NCBI RefSeq assembly: GCF_900292075.1
Contig: NZ_OLMV01000006.1
Location: forward strand, 62,001 to 126,000
Length of the DNA: 64,000 bases
Reading direction: 5' to 3'
Origin: Microbacterium timonense
Lineage (GTDB): Bacteria; Actinomycetota; Actinomycetes; Actinomycetales; Microbacteriaceae
Position 1 is the stretch's first letter, and each line of letters opens with the position of its first letter. The translations under genes and the position numbers were made by a program. Below the pieces are notes generated by a model. That model searched no databases. It was not told the DNA's origin and saw nothing but the letters and a program-made list of their open reading frames with translations. Of the stretch, positions 16,963-25,660 are shown one piece after another.

Positions 16963-17912
16963 GGCAGGTGGATCTGGGCCGTCTCGATGGTCATGTACGG
17001 AATGCCGAGCGTGATCCACGCGTAGACCTTGAAGTTCGTTCCGTCGGCGCCGGTGAGCGGGCGCCCGTCGCTCGCGGTGAGCGTCGAACTCGCCTGTACC
17101 CGACCGACCGCGCCGAAGAGGTACTCGCGTCCCTTCTGCACGAGGAAGCGCTTGCGGAACGTGCGCGGCGTGTAGAGCGACCCGGGCAGCTTCGCCCGCT
17201 CGGGACCGTAGCTCTGGTCGCGCGTGATCCGTGCGATCGGCATGCTCGCGTAGTCGAGCAGGTCGTACCCGCCGGGGATCACCTGCCACGCGGCGAGCAC
17301 GACGCTCGCGGTGAGGGTGACACTGCCGGCCGACAGGGTGGGGAAGTACTCCAGGACCGACGCGAGGATGCCGTCCTTCACGTTCACCATCGGCTCGAAG
17401 TCGACGGTGCCGAGCGTGAAGGTCGGCGAGTACACCACGCCGATCCCGGCCTCCGACCGCGTGTCGGCACCCGGGTCGGTCCACGGCACGATCGTGTAGG
17501 CGAACAGCTCGCCGCTGTCGGCCGACGCCCAGTCGGGGCGGACGCCGTTGCCGATCGCCGGCCACGCGAGAGCGTAGCGCTGGCGATCCGGCGGTGCGGT
17601 CAGCCAGTAGTCGCGGTAGTCCGCCCCACGCGGGATGTAGAGCGAGGCCGGCCAGCGGATGCTGTCGGCGATGTCCAACCGCGGTCTGCGGCCGAAGGGG
17701 CCCCGCCACGCGGCATCCTCCCACTCGCCCCAGAAGCCGCCGACGCCGCCCCCGCGGACCGGCAGCGACTCAGCGATCTCGGACTCCAGGCCGCTGGCAC
17801 GCAATGCCTCTTCGATATGGCGGGTGTCGTGGGCGGGTGTCACCTGGTCCGCAGGGAGGGCCAGCATGGCCGGATCGATGTGTGACGGGTCGTGCCGCGG
17901 ATCGTTCATCAC
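16959..17912 (-). CDS. hypothetical protein, 317 aa
   Basis: Not recognised. A soluble protein without signal peptide or membrane helix. The N-terminal third is polar (HIEEALRASGLESEIAES). The rest is rich in beta-forming and aromatic residues with many Thr/Val/Tyr, for example SAGSVTLTASVVLAAWQVIP and FAYTIVPWTDPGADT, suggesting a beta-sandwich such as a carbohydrate- or surface-binding fold. GAGGAG precedes the tandem ATG start. It overlaps the end of the Lrp gene by four bases and shares its stop palindrome. Confidence 0.75.
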   Translation of the reverse strand: MMNDPRHDPSHIDPAMLALPADQVTPAHDTRHIEEALRASGLESEIAESLPVRGGGVGGFWGEWEDAAWRGPFGRRPRLDIADSIRWPASLYIPRGADYRDYWLTAPPDRQRYALAWPAIGNGVRPDWASADSGELFAYTIVPWTDPGADTRSEAGIGVVYSPTFTLGTVDFEPMVNVKDGILASVLEYFPTLSAGSVTLTASVVLAAWQVIPGGYDLLDYASMPIARITRDQSYGPERAKLPGSLYTPRTFRKRFLVQKGREYLFGAVGRVQASSTLTASDGRPLTGADGTNFKVYAWITLGIPYMTIETAQIHLP

Positions 17913-18032
17913 GGGCTCCTCACCTTCGGGGGTTCACGGGGGAGAGTCCCACGCACCTGGGTCAGATACAAGGGCCCGCGGTTCACCGGGAGCGTGGGGC
18001 GCCTCGACGGCGGGATGCCGCGTGCGTGCCGG

Positions 18033-18038
18033 TAGTCT
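18033..18038 (+). promoter_or_regulatory. -10 element TAGTCT, leaderless geometry
   Basis: TAGTCT ends 6 nt (caacgc) before the ATG at 18045. No SD is present. Confidence 0.6.
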
Positions 18039-18044
18039 CAACGC

Positions 18045-19016
18045 ATGGAGTCGGCGCCACCTCCGCCTGGCGACGCGCGCGGACGCGGCGTGCTCATCGT
18101 CCGCAACGCGGCGTCGGGGACCGCGGTCGTGCGGGCGGATCCTGCCCCGGTCTTCGCGGAGCGACTGCCCGCGGCGGTGATCCACGAGCTCGCCGACGGT
18201 GAGGACCTGGCCGCGGTGGTGCGGGCGGCGATGGCATCGGATGCCCCGCCTCGGGTGCTCGGCGTGTACGGCGGTGACGGCTCGGTCTCCCGCATGGCGG
18301 CGCTGGCGCGGGAGTACGACCTGCCGCTGCTGGTGATCCCGGGGGGCACGTTCAACCACTTCGCGCGCTCGGCCGGACTCACCGACGTCGACACGGCGAT
18401 CGACGCCTTCGAGCGGGGCACCACCGTCGAGGTCAGCGCGATCGAAGCCCAGGCGGATGGTGAAGCGCCCGTGCTGGCGCTCAACGCGGTCTCGGTCGGC
18501 GCGTATCCGGAGCTGATCGAGGAGCGGGAGCGTCGTCGCGCGCGGCTGGGGAAGTGGCTCGGCGGCGTCGTCGCGGCGTGGCGGACGCTGCGCACGGCCG
18601 AGTCCTTGACGATCGTGCGGGAGGGCCGGCGGGCGCGGGTGTGGTCGGTCTTCATCGGAGTCGGTCGCAACGATCCGGAACGTGTGGCGACGATGCAGCG
18701 GGAGTCGCTGGAAGATCCCACGCTCGACGTGCGGATCCATCACGCGCGCGGCTCCCGGGTGCGCGCGATGGCGTCCCTCGCCTTCGGGCGGCGCACCGCG
18801 GCCGTGCTTCGGGCATTGCGGTTGATGCCGCCTCGCACCGACGTCGAGCGGCTCGTCGTGCAGGAGTTCGAGATGACGGTGCGCATCGAGGACGGGCATC
18901 CGTCGGTATACGTACACGACGGGGAGCTCGAACAGCAAGCTGACGGCGGCTTCCGCCTGCGCTGCTCGGTGATCCCGCGCGCCGTGACGGTCTTCGCACC
19001 CCAGGGCGCGTCCTGA
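18045..19016 (+). CDS. diacylglycerol kinase catalytic-domain family protein
   Basis: A 323-residue lipid-kinase-like protein. The catalytic domain shows GGDGS (76-80) and PGGTFNHFARS (99-109), the two glycine-rich nucleotide-binding signatures of the DAGK/YegS/sphingosine kinase family. The C-terminal half is the family's beta-sandwich. It would phosphorylate a lipid such as diacylglycerol at the membrane; the actual substrate is not evident. Monocistronic, with convergent neighbours. Confidence 0.9.
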   Translation: MESAPPPPGDARGRGVLIVRNAASGTAVVRADPAPVFAERLPAAVIHELADGEDLAAVVRAAMASDAPPRVLGVYGGDGSVSRMAALAREYDLPLLVIPGGTFNHFARSAGLTDVDTAIDAFERGTTVEVSAIEAQADGEAPVLALNAVSVGAYPELIEERERRRARLGKWLGGVVAAWRTLRTAESLTIVREGRRARVWSVFIGVGRNDPERVATMQRESLEDPTLDVRIHHARGSRVRAMASLAFGRRTAAVLRALRLMPPRTDVERLVVQEFEMTVRIEDGHPSVYVHDGELEQQADGGFRLRCSVIPRAVTVFAPQGAS

Positions 19017-19101
19017 GGCGACCGGTCGGGCGGCCCTCCGCGGAGCCGACGCGCGGGGCGGGAGGGCGCACCGGGCGCGGGTCCCACCCCGCGAGGCGGG
19101 T

Positions 19102-20619
19102 TCAGTCGTGCTGCGGGAAGCCCAGGTTGATGCCCCCGTGCGAGGGATCGAGCCAGCGGGAGGTGACCGCCTTCTCCGCCGTGAAGAAGTCGAACCCGTG
19201 GGGGCCGTACGCCTTCGCATCGCCGAACAGCGATGCCTTCCAGCCGCCGAACGAGTGGTAGGCCACCGGCACCGGGATCGGCACGTTGATCCCGATCATG
19301 CCCACCGTCGCCTCGCGCTGGAAGCGGCGTGCCGCACCGCCGTCGTTGGTGAAGATCGCGGTGCCGTTGCCGTATCGGCTCGCGTTGATGATGCCCAGGC
19401 CCTCCTCGTAGCCGTCCACCCGCACCACCGACAGCACCGGCCCGAAGATCTCGTCGGTGTACACCGTCGATTCGGTCGGCACGTTGTCGATGAGAGTCGG
19501 GCCGAGCCAGAAGCCGTTGGCGTCGCCGTCGACGTCCACCTCCCTGCCGTCGACGACCACGGTGGCGCCGTCCGAGCCTGCGACGTCGATGTACGAGGCC
19601 ACCTTGTCGCGGTGCTGGCCGGTGATGAGCGGACCCATGTCGCAGCCTCGCGTGCCATCGCCCACCCGCAGGCCCGCCATGCGCTCGGCGACCTTGGCCA
19701 CGAACGCGTCGGCGATGGCGTCGACCGCCAGCACGACCGAGATCGCCATGCAGCGCTCGCCCGCTGATCCGAAGCCGGCGTTCACGGCGGCGTCCGCGGC
19801 GAGGTCGAGGTCGGCGTCGGGCAGCACCAGCATGTGGTTCTTCGCACCGCCGAGGGCCTGGACGCGCTTGCCGTGGGCGGTCGCCGTCTCGTAGACATAC
19901 TTGGCGATGGGTGTCGAGCCGACGAAGGAGATCGCCCGCACGTCGGGGTGCTCCAGCAGCGCGTCGACCGCCTCCTTGTCGCCGTGGACCACGTTGAACA
20001 CACCGTCGGGAAGCCCCGCCTCGGTGAGCAGACCCGCGAGCCAGTTGGCGGCGCTCGGGTCCTTCTCGGACGGCTTCAGCACGACGGCGTTGCCGGCCGC
20101 CAGCGCGATCGAGAAGAACCACAGCGGCACCATCGCCGGGAAGTTGAACGGGCTGATGATGCCGACGACGCCCAGCGGCTGACGCAGCGTGTAGACGTCG
20201 ACATCGGTGGAGACGTTCTCGGAGTACGCGCCTTTCGTGAGGTGCCCGACGCCGCACGCGAACTCCACCACCTCCATGCCGCGGGCGATCTCGCCGCGCG
20301 CGTCGGCGAGCACCTTGCCGTGCTCGGCGGTGAGGATCTCGGCCAGCTCCTCCTTGCGCGCGTTCAGCAGCTCGCGGAACGAGAAGAGCACCGCCTGGCG
20401 CTTGGCGACCGACGCGTCGCGCCACTGCGCCCACGCTGCGCTCGCGGCATCCACCACCGCGCCGACGTCTTCCCGCGTGGCGTAGCGCACCTCCTTCTGC
20501 ACCGTTCCCAGCGCGGGATTGAAGACCTGACCGGTGCGGTCGGATGCGCCGGCCCACGGCGCCCCGTTCATCCAGTGGTCCAGAACCGCCGTCTCGGTGC
20601 GCGGCAGGGTGTCAGTCAT
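19102..20619 (-). CDS. mmsA: CoA-acylating (methyl)malonate-semialdehyde dehydrogenase
   Basis: A 505-residue aldehyde dehydrogenase of the MmsA/IolA type, converting malonate semialdehyde or methylmalonate semialdehyde to acetyl-CoA or propionyl-CoA with CO2 release. Visible: FNFPAMVPLWFFSIALA cofactor region, catalytic Cys290 in GERCMAISV, and the family C-terminus with FFTAEKAVTSRW. Start at ATG 20619 follows AAGGAGG with good spacing. It is the last gene of a five-gene minus-strand operon. Because the preceding genes produce beta-alanine and transaminate it, malonate semialdehyde from pyrimidine breakdown is its likely substrate here rather than valine or inositol intermediates. Confidence 0.94.
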   Translation of the reverse strand: MTDTLPRTETAVLDHWMNGAPWAGASDRTGQVFNPALGTVQKEVRYATREDVGAVVDAASAAWAQWRDASVAKRQAVLFSFRELLNARKEELAEILTAEHGKVLADARGEIARGMEVVEFACGVGHLTKGAYSENVSTDVDVYTLRQPLGVVGIISPFNFPAMVPLWFFSIALAAGNAVVLKPSEKDPSAANWLAGLLTEAGLPDGVFNVVHGDKEAVDALLEHPDVRAISFVGSTPIAKYVYETATAHGKRVQALGGAKNHMLVLPDADLDLAADAAVNAGFGSAGERCMAISVVLAVDAIADAFVAKVAERMAGLRVGDGTRGCDMGPLITGQHRDKVASYIDVAGSDGATVVVDGREVDVDGDANGFWLGPTLIDNVPTESTVYTDEIFGPVLSVVRVDGYEEGLGIINASRYGNGTAIFTNDGGAARRFQREATVGMIGINVPIPVPVAYHSFGGWKASLFGDAKAYGPHGFDFFTAEKAVTSRWLDPSHGGINLGFPQHD

Positions 20620-20664
20620 CGTGTTCCTCCTTCGGAACCCTCCTCGTGAGAGGGTGTGCACGTG

Positions 20665-21981
20665 TCACGCGAGGTCTGCTTCGACGCTCGTCAGGGCTTC
20701 ATCGTAGATCGCCATCGCCTCGTGCACCTCCCCGTCGGTGACGACGCACGGTGGCACCACGTGGATGCGGTTCTCGGCGGTGAACGGCAGCAGCCCTCGG
20801 GAGGTCAACTCCTTCTTGAGCCGCGCGACGACGTCCGCGCCGACCGGCTCGCGGGTGTCGCGGTCGGCGACGAGGTCCAGCGCCCAGAAGACCCCTTCTC
20901 CCCGCACCTCGCCGATGACCGGGTGCCGCGCGGCGAGCTCCCCGAGGCCCGGGCCGATCGCCTCTTCGCCCACGCGCCGGGCGTTCTCGACGATCCCCTC
21001 CGACTCCATCGCCCCGATCGCCGCGACGATGGATGCCGCAGCCAGCGGGTGACCCGAATACGTCAGTCCGCCGGGGAACACGCGCTCGTCGAACGTCGCG
21101 GAGATCTGCTCCGAGATGATCACTCCGCCCACCGGGACGTACCCGGAGTTCACGCCCTTCGCGAAGGTGATGAGGTCGGGTAAGACGTCGTGGCCCTGGA
21201 AGGCGAACCACCGGCCGGTGCGACCGAAGCCTGCCATCACCTCGTCGAGGATCAGCACGATGCCGTACTTGTCAGCCAGCGCCCGCACGCCCGCGAGATA
21301 GCCCGGCGGCGGCACCAGCACCCCGGCGGTGCCCGGCACCGACTCCAGGAGGAGCGCCGCGATCGTCGACGGCCCCTCCGACTGGATGACCCGCTCCAAG
21401 TGGTGCAGCGCGCGCTCGCACTCCTCCTCGGGCGTCGTCGCCCAGAACTCCGTGCGATACAGGAACGGCCCGAAGAAGTGCACGTGCCCGCGGGCGAACT
21501 GGTTCGGCATCCGTCGCCAGTCCCCGGTGGCCACAATGGCGGCACCGGTGTTGCCGTGGTACGAGCGGTACGTCGACAGCACCGTGTCGCGGCCGGTGTG
21601 CAGACGCGCCATGCGGATCGCGTTCTCGATCGCGTCCGCGCCGCCGTTCGTGAAGAACACCTTGGCGAAGCCGTCCGGTGCCTTGCCGAGGATCCGTTCG
21701 GCGGCCCGCCCGCGGTGGAGGTTCGCCGTGGCCGGGCCGACCGTGGCGAGTCTTTCGGCTTGCTCGCGGATCGCGGCGACGACGGCGGGATGCTGATGCC
21801 CGATGTTCACGTTGACCAGCTGGCTGGAGAAGTCGAGCATGCGGTTGCCGGCGTGATCCCACACCACGGTGCCGGAGCCGCCGGCGATGACGGGGAGGTC
21901 CAGCCCAGCTTGCGCTGACCAGGAGTGGAACACGTGGGCGCTGTCGAGCTCTTTCGCGACGGCGTCGAGATCTTCGGTCAT
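20665..21981 (-). CDS. class III PLP aminotransferase, probably beta-alanine:pyruvate/2-oxoglutarate type
   Basis: A 438-residue omega-amino-acid transaminase. Visible: FTNGGADAIENAIRMAR (110-126), Asp246 in LILDEVMAGFGRTG, and Schiff-base Lys275 in ITFAKGVNSGYVPVGG. In context it would convert beta-alanine to malonate semialdehyde, the substrate of the next gene product. Gaps to the neighbours are 45 bp on both sides, consistent with cotranscription. No strong SD is seen before the ATG. Substrate assignment is by context; related enzymes act on GABA, taurine or 2-aminoethyl compounds. Confidence 0.9.
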   Translation of the reverse strand: MTEDLDAVAKELDSAHVFHSWSAQAGLDLPVIAGGSGTVVWDHAGNRMLDFSSQLVNVNIGHQHPAVVAAIREQAERLATVGPATANLHRGRAAERILGKAPDGFAKVFFTNGGADAIENAIRMARLHTGRDTVLSTYRSYHGNTGAAIVATGDWRRMPNQFARGHVHFFGPFLYRTEFWATTPEEECERALHHLERVIQSEGPSTIAALLLESVPGTAGVLVPPPGYLAGVRALADKYGIVLILDEVMAGFGRTGRWFAFQGHDVLPDLITFAKGVNSGYVPVGGVIISEQISATFDERVFPGGLTYSGHPLAAASIVAAIGAMESEGIVENARRVGEEAIGPGLGELAARHPVIGEVRGEGVFWALDLVADRDTREPVGADVVARLKKELTSRGLLPFTAENRIHVVPPCVVTDGEVHEAMAIYDEALTSVEADLA

Positions 21982-22026
21982 GCCGCCACGTTTCCCGTTC
22001 TCCGGCCGACGGTCAAGGGCGGGCGT

Positions 22027-23043
22027 TCACGACTTGGCCGTGAGGTGCGTCTGCAGTGCCGGGATCACCGTCTCGCCGTAGACGCGGAGCGTCTCCTCCT
22101 TGCTGTCGTGCTGGAGGTACCCGGCGAACTGCGTCACCCCCAGTTCGCGCAGCTGCTCGAGCTTGGCGATGTGATCCGCGGCGGAGCCGAGGACGCAGAA
22201 GCGGTCGACGATCTCGTCGGGAACGAAGTCGACGTGGTCGTTCTCGGCCCGGCCGTGCGTGTTGTAGTCGTAGCCGGTGCGCCCGGCGATGTAGTCCGAG
22301 AGGGCGTCGGGGATGGCGCCGTGGTGGCCGTACTTCGCGACGATGTCGGCGACGTGGTTGCCGACCATCCCGCCGAACCAGCGGCACTGGTCGCGCATGT
22401 GCTGCCGGTCCTCCCCGATGTACATCGGCGCCGCCACGCAGAACGCGAGCGACTCCGGGTCGCGGCCGGCGGCGGCCGCGGCATCCTTCACCGTGCGGAT
22501 CATCCACGCGGCGATGTCCACGTCTGCCAGCTGCAGGATGAACCCGTCGCCCACTTCACCGGCCACCTTCAGCGCCATCGGGCCGTACGCCGCGACCCAG
22601 AGGTCCAGCCGCGATCCGCGGCTCCACGGGAACCGCAGGGTGGCGCCCTTGTACTGCACCGACCGCGAGTTGGCCAGTTCCCGGATCACATGGATCGACT
22701 CGCGCAGCTCGGCCATCGTCACCGGCGACCCGTTGGTCACGCGGACCGCCGAGTCGCCGCGCCCGATGCCGCAGATCGTGCGGTTGCCGTACATCTCGTT
22801 GAGGGTCGCGAAGACGGATGCCGTGACCGTCCAATCCCGCGTGGCAGGGTTCGTGACGAACGGGCCCACCGTGACCCGCTTCGTCTCGGCGAGGATCGCC
22901 GAGTGGATGACGTAGGGCTCCTCCCACAGGAGGTGGGAGTCGAACGTCCACACGTGACTGAACCCGTGCGCTTCGGCGAGCTGCGCGAGCTGGACCACCC
23001 GTGCGGCGGGTGGATTGGTCTGCAGGACGACCCCGAAATCCAT
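22027..23043 (-). CDS. LLM-class flavin/F420-dependent oxidoreductase (TIGR03842-like)
   Basis: A 338-residue luciferase-like (TIM-barrel) oxidoreductase starting MDFGVVLQTNPPAARVV. It resembles the TIGR03842 group, which is often encoded beside dihydropyrimidinase genes. Typical LLM stretches are HVWTFDSHLLWEEPYV, GIGRGDSAVRVTN and LWVAAYGPMALKVAGEVGDGF. Start at ATG 23043 follows AGGAG; the frame remains open upstream through a REP-like spacer, but that part is not protein-like. It lies between dihydropyrimidinase and the aminotransferase. No dihydropyrimidine dehydrogenase gene is present in the window, so this enzyme is a candidate for the missing redox step. That role is inference; the cofactor (F420 or FMN) is also undetermined. 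Confidence 0.88.
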   Translation of the reverse strand: MDFGVVLQTNPPAARVVQLAQLAEAHGFSHVWTFDSHLLWEEPYVIHSAILAETKRVTVGPFVTNPATRDWTVTASVFATLNEMYGNRTICGIGRGDSAVRVTNGSPVTMAELRESIHVIRELANSRSVQYKGATLRFPWSRGSRLDLWVAAYGPMALKVAGEVGDGFILQLADVDIAAWMIRTVKDAAAAAGRDPESLAFCVAAPMYIGEDRQHMRDQCRWFGGMVGNHVADIVAKYGHHGAIPDALSDYIAGRTGYDYNTHGRAENDHVDFVPDEIVDRFCVLGSAADHIAKLEQLRELGVTQFAGYLQHDSKEETLRVYGETVIPALQTHLTAKS

Positions 23044-23065
23044 GGGTTTGCTCCTAGGTCCGCGA

Positions 23066-23177
23066 CGTTTCGTCTCGCTCGTTCCTCGCTCGCTCAACGA
23101 CCGGGAGATGCCGGTCGTTGAGCGACAGCAGCGCCCGGGAGTTCCGGTCGTTGAGCGAGCGAAGCGAGACGAAACGC
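23066..23177. repeat. REP-like repeat cluster in the pyrimidine operon spacer
   Basis: A reverse unit (23066-23105), a truncated forward unit (23111-23140, cggtcgttgagcgac) and a forward unit (23145-23177) fill the 140-bp spacer between dihydropyrimidinase and the LLM gene. Reverse and forward units can pair into a hairpin. Confidence 0.85.
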
Positions 23178-23183
23178 GCCATG

Positions 23184-24617
23184 TCAGATGAGGTACTGCG
23201 AGAGACCGCGCTTGAGGAACCGCCCGTCGCCGGGCCGCCCGAGATACTCCCCGCCATCCACGATGACCTTGCCCCGTGAGAGGACGGTGTCGACGTGGCC
23301 GTCGATCTCGAACCCCTCCCACGCGGAGTGGTCCATGTTCATGTGGTGCGACGCGGCCGAGATCGTGGTGTGGCCGTTCGGGTCGTAGACGACGACGTCG
23401 CCATCGGCGCCCGGCTGGATGACGCCCTTCCTGCCGTACAGCCCGAACATGCGCGCCGGCGTGGTCGAGGTCAGCTCGACCCAGCGCTCGAGCGTGATCT
23501 TGCCCGTCACCACGCCCTGGTACATCAGGTCCATCCGATGCTCGATCGAGCCGATGCCATTGGGGATCGCGCGGAAATCCTGAAGCCCCAGGTCCTTCTG
23601 ACCCTTCATGCAGAACGGACAGTGGTCCGTCGACACCATCTGGATGTCGTTGGTGCGCAAGGCCTGCCACATGTGGTGCTGATGGCCTTCTTTGCGGCTG
23701 CGCAGCGGCGTCGAGCACACCCACTTCGCACCTTCGAACTGGCCCCACTCCTGGCTGAACGCGCCCAGCTGCTCCTCGAGCGACAGGTACAGGTACTGGG
23801 GGCAGGTCTCGCCGAACACGTTCCACCCCTGGTCGCGTGCCCACGCGAGCTGGTCCACCGCCTGCTTCGCGCTCACGTGCACGACGTACAGCGGTGCGCC
23901 GGTGAGGTTGGCGAGCATGATGGCGCGGTGGGTGGCCTCCTCCTCCATCTGCCACGCGCGGGCGATGCCGTGGTAGTACGGCGCCTTCTTGCCGGCATCC
24001 GCCAGCTGCGCCGCGAGCACGTCGATCGCCGGCCCGTTCTCGGCATGCATCATCGTGAGCATGCCGGTCTCCTGCGAGACCTGCATCGCCTTGAGCACCT
24101 GCGCGTCGTCGGAGTAGAAGACGCCGGGGTAGGCCATGAAGAGCTTGAAACTGGTGATGCCCTCGTCGACGAGCCCCCGCATCGCGGCGAGTGAGTCGTC
24201 GTCGACGCCGCCGATGATCTGGTGGAAGCCGTAGTCGATGGCGCAGTTGCCGGCCGCCTTCTCGTGCCACGCGGCCAGGCCGTCCTGCACCCGCTCCCCG
24301 TAGCGCTGCACCGCGAAGTCGATGATCGACGTCGTGCCGCCCCAGGCGGCCGCGCGCGTGCCGGTCTCGAACGTGTCGGACGCGTTGGTGCCGCCGAAGG
24401 GCAGCTCCATGTGGGTGTGCGCATCGATGCCGCCGGGGATGACGTACTTCCCCGTGGCGTCGATGACGGTATCGACGGATGCCGCGACATCCGTGCCGAG
24501 CAGCTGCGAGCCGGGTGCGAGCACCGCGGCGATCGTCTCGCCGTCGATGAGCACGTCTGCGTCGCCTCGTCCCGTGGCCGAGACGACGGTGCCGCCCGTG
24601 ATGAGTGTGGTGGTCAT
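23184..24617 (-). CDS. hydA: dihydropyrimidinase (D-hydantoinase)
   Basis: A 477-residue cyclic amidohydrolase opening dihydrouracil/dihydrothymine to N-carbamoyl-beta-amino acids. Metal ligands are visible as His67 and His69 in GIDAHTHMELPFGGT, and the carboxylated bridging Lys158 in ITSFKLFMAYPG. The C-terminal SRGKVIVDGGEYLG is typical of the family. ATG 24617 follows GGAGG; an in-frame ATG further upstream lies within a repeat. It is the second gene of the operon, and the adjacent beta-ureidopropionase and transaminase support dihydropyrimidinase over a generic hydantoinase. Confidence 0.95.
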   Translation of the reverse strand: MTTTLITGGTVVSATGRGDADVLIDGETIAAVLAPGSQLLGTDVAASVDTVIDATGKYVIPGGIDAHTHMELPFGGTNASDTFETGTRAAAWGGTTSIIDFAVQRYGERVQDGLAAWHEKAAGNCAIDYGFHQIIGGVDDDSLAAMRGLVDEGITSFKLFMAYPGVFYSDDAQVLKAMQVSQETGMLTMMHAENGPAIDVLAAQLADAGKKAPYYHGIARAWQMEEEATHRAIMLANLTGAPLYVVHVSAKQAVDQLAWARDQGWNVFGETCPQYLYLSLEEQLGAFSQEWGQFEGAKWVCSTPLRSRKEGHQHHMWQALRTNDIQMVSTDHCPFCMKGQKDLGLQDFRAIPNGIGSIEHRMDLMYQGVVTGKITLERWVELTSTTPARMFGLYGRKGVIQPGADGDVVVYDPNGHTTISAASHHMNMDHSAWEGFEIDGHVDTVLSRGKVIVDGGEYLGRPGDGRFLKRGLSQYLI

Positions 24618-24638
24618 TCTGAGATGCCTCCGATCTCG

Positions 24639-24723
24639 GTCGTTGAGCAAGGAGCGAAGCGACGAGACGAAAAGCCTGCAGGCTGCTGGACCGTTTCGTC
24701 TTGCTTCGCTCGCTCGACGAGCG
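24639..24723. repeat. inverted pair of REP-like units flanking AGCCTGCAGGCT
   Basis: A forward unit (24639-24674) and a reverse unit (24692-24723) face each other around a perfect 12-bp palindrome AGCCTGCAGGCT at 24673-24684. They fill the spacer between the beta-ureidopropionase and dihydropyrimidinase genes and could fold into a long hairpin in the operon mRNA. Confidence 0.85.
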
Positions 24724-24732
24724 GGGTAGTGG

Positions 24733-25581
24733 TCACGGTTTCGCGATCGTCGTGTACGAGTCGGGGCGGCGGTCCCGGTAGAACTGCCAGTCGTCGCGCA
24801 TCTCGCGCACCATGTCCAGGTCGAGGTCGCGCACCAGCAGCTCCTCGCCCTCGCCCGAGCCGCGCTCGCCGACGAAGTTGCCGCGCGGGTCGATCACCTG
24901 GCTCGTGCCGTAGAAGTCGACCGCGAGCTCGCCGTACTCGTTGTCCTCGCGGCCGACCCGGTTGGGCTGCAGCACGAAGTAGCCGTTCGCCACCGCAGCC
25001 GCCGGCCCCTCGATCTCCCACAGCCGGTTCGACAGGCCGGGTTTGGTGGCGTTGGGGTTGAAGACCATGTGCGCGTCGCCCAGGCCGAGCTCGCGCCACC
25101 CCTCGGGGAAGTGGCGGTCGTAGCAGATGTACATGCCCACGCGGCCCACGGCGGTCTCGAACACCGGGTAGCCGAGGTTGCCCGGACGGAAGTAGAACTT
25201 CTCCCAGAACCGGTCGAGATGCGGCAGGTGGTGCTTGCGGTACTTGCCGAGGATCGTGCCGTCGGCGTCGACGAGCACCGAGGTGTTGTAGTACACGCCG
25301 GTCTCGGCCTCCTCGTAGATGGGGAGCACCATCACGATCCCCAGCTCGTTCGCCAGCGCCGCGAAGCGCTGCACGATCGGCCCCTCGGCCGACTCCGCGT
25401 AGCGGTAGTACTTCTTGTCCTGGGTGATGCCGAAATAGGGCCCGTAGAAGAGCTCCTGGAAGCACACCACCTGAGCGCCCTGCGCGGCCGCGTCCCGCGC
25501 GAACCCCTCGTGCTTGTCGAGCATCGACTCCTTGTCGCCCGTCCAGGTGGTCTGCGAGATCGCCGCGCGTACCGTCGTCAT
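24733..25581 (-). CDS. beta-ureidopropionase (nitrilase superfamily)
   Basis: A 282-residue carbon-nitrogen hydrolase cleaving N-carbamoyl-beta-alanine to beta-alanine, CO2 and ammonia. The catalytic triad is visible: Glu43 in FQELFYGPYFG, Lys116 in GKYRKHHLP, Cys153 in YICYDRHFPE. N-carbamoylputrescine or N-carbamoyl-D-amino acid amidases are close relatives, but position directly upstream of dihydropyrimidinase favours beta-ureidopropionase. ATG 25581 follows GGAG; it is the first gene of the operon, behind a promoter with a palindromic operator-like site. Confidence 0.92.
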   Translation of the reverse strand: MTTVRAAISQTTWTGDKESMLDKHEGFARDAAAQGAQVVCFQELFYGPYFGITQDKKYYRYAESAEGPIVQRFAALANELGIVMVLPIYEEAETGVYYNTSVLVDADGTILGKYRKHHLPHLDRFWEKFYFRPGNLGYPVFETAVGRVGMYICYDRHFPEGWRELGLGDAHMVFNPNATKPGLSNRLWEIEGPAAAVANGYFVLQPNRVGREDNEYGELAVDFYGTSQVIDPRGNFVGERGSGEGEELLVRDLDLDMVREMRDDWQFYRDRRPDSYTTIAKP

Positions 25582-25597
25582 GTCGCTCCGTCCGTTG

Positions 25598-25637
25598 TGT
25601 CGCGACAGTAGGGCCTCTTCCGTTCCGCGACAAGAGG
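25598..25637 (-). promoter_or_regulatory. promoter and operator-like palindromes of the pyrimidine operon
   Basis: On the minus strand, -35 TTGTCG (25628-25633) and -10 TACTGT (25605-25610) are spaced by 17 bp. A perfect 10-bp palindrome TGTCGCGACA (25598-25607) overlaps the -10 and start region. An inverted repeat CCTCTT-N12-AAGAGG (25614-25637) overlaps the spacer and -35. Both are in positions where a repressor would block transcription; the regulator is not encoded nearby. Confidence 0.6.
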
Positions 25638-25660
25638 GGCGCCGACGATACATCTGCAGA

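Noticed and set aside
22027..24270. A 747-codon version of the LLM oxidoreductase
   Set aside because: The extra N-terminal 409 codons read through dihydropyrimidinase in the wrong frame and then REP repeats; the true start at 23043 has AGGAG and the family N-terminus.
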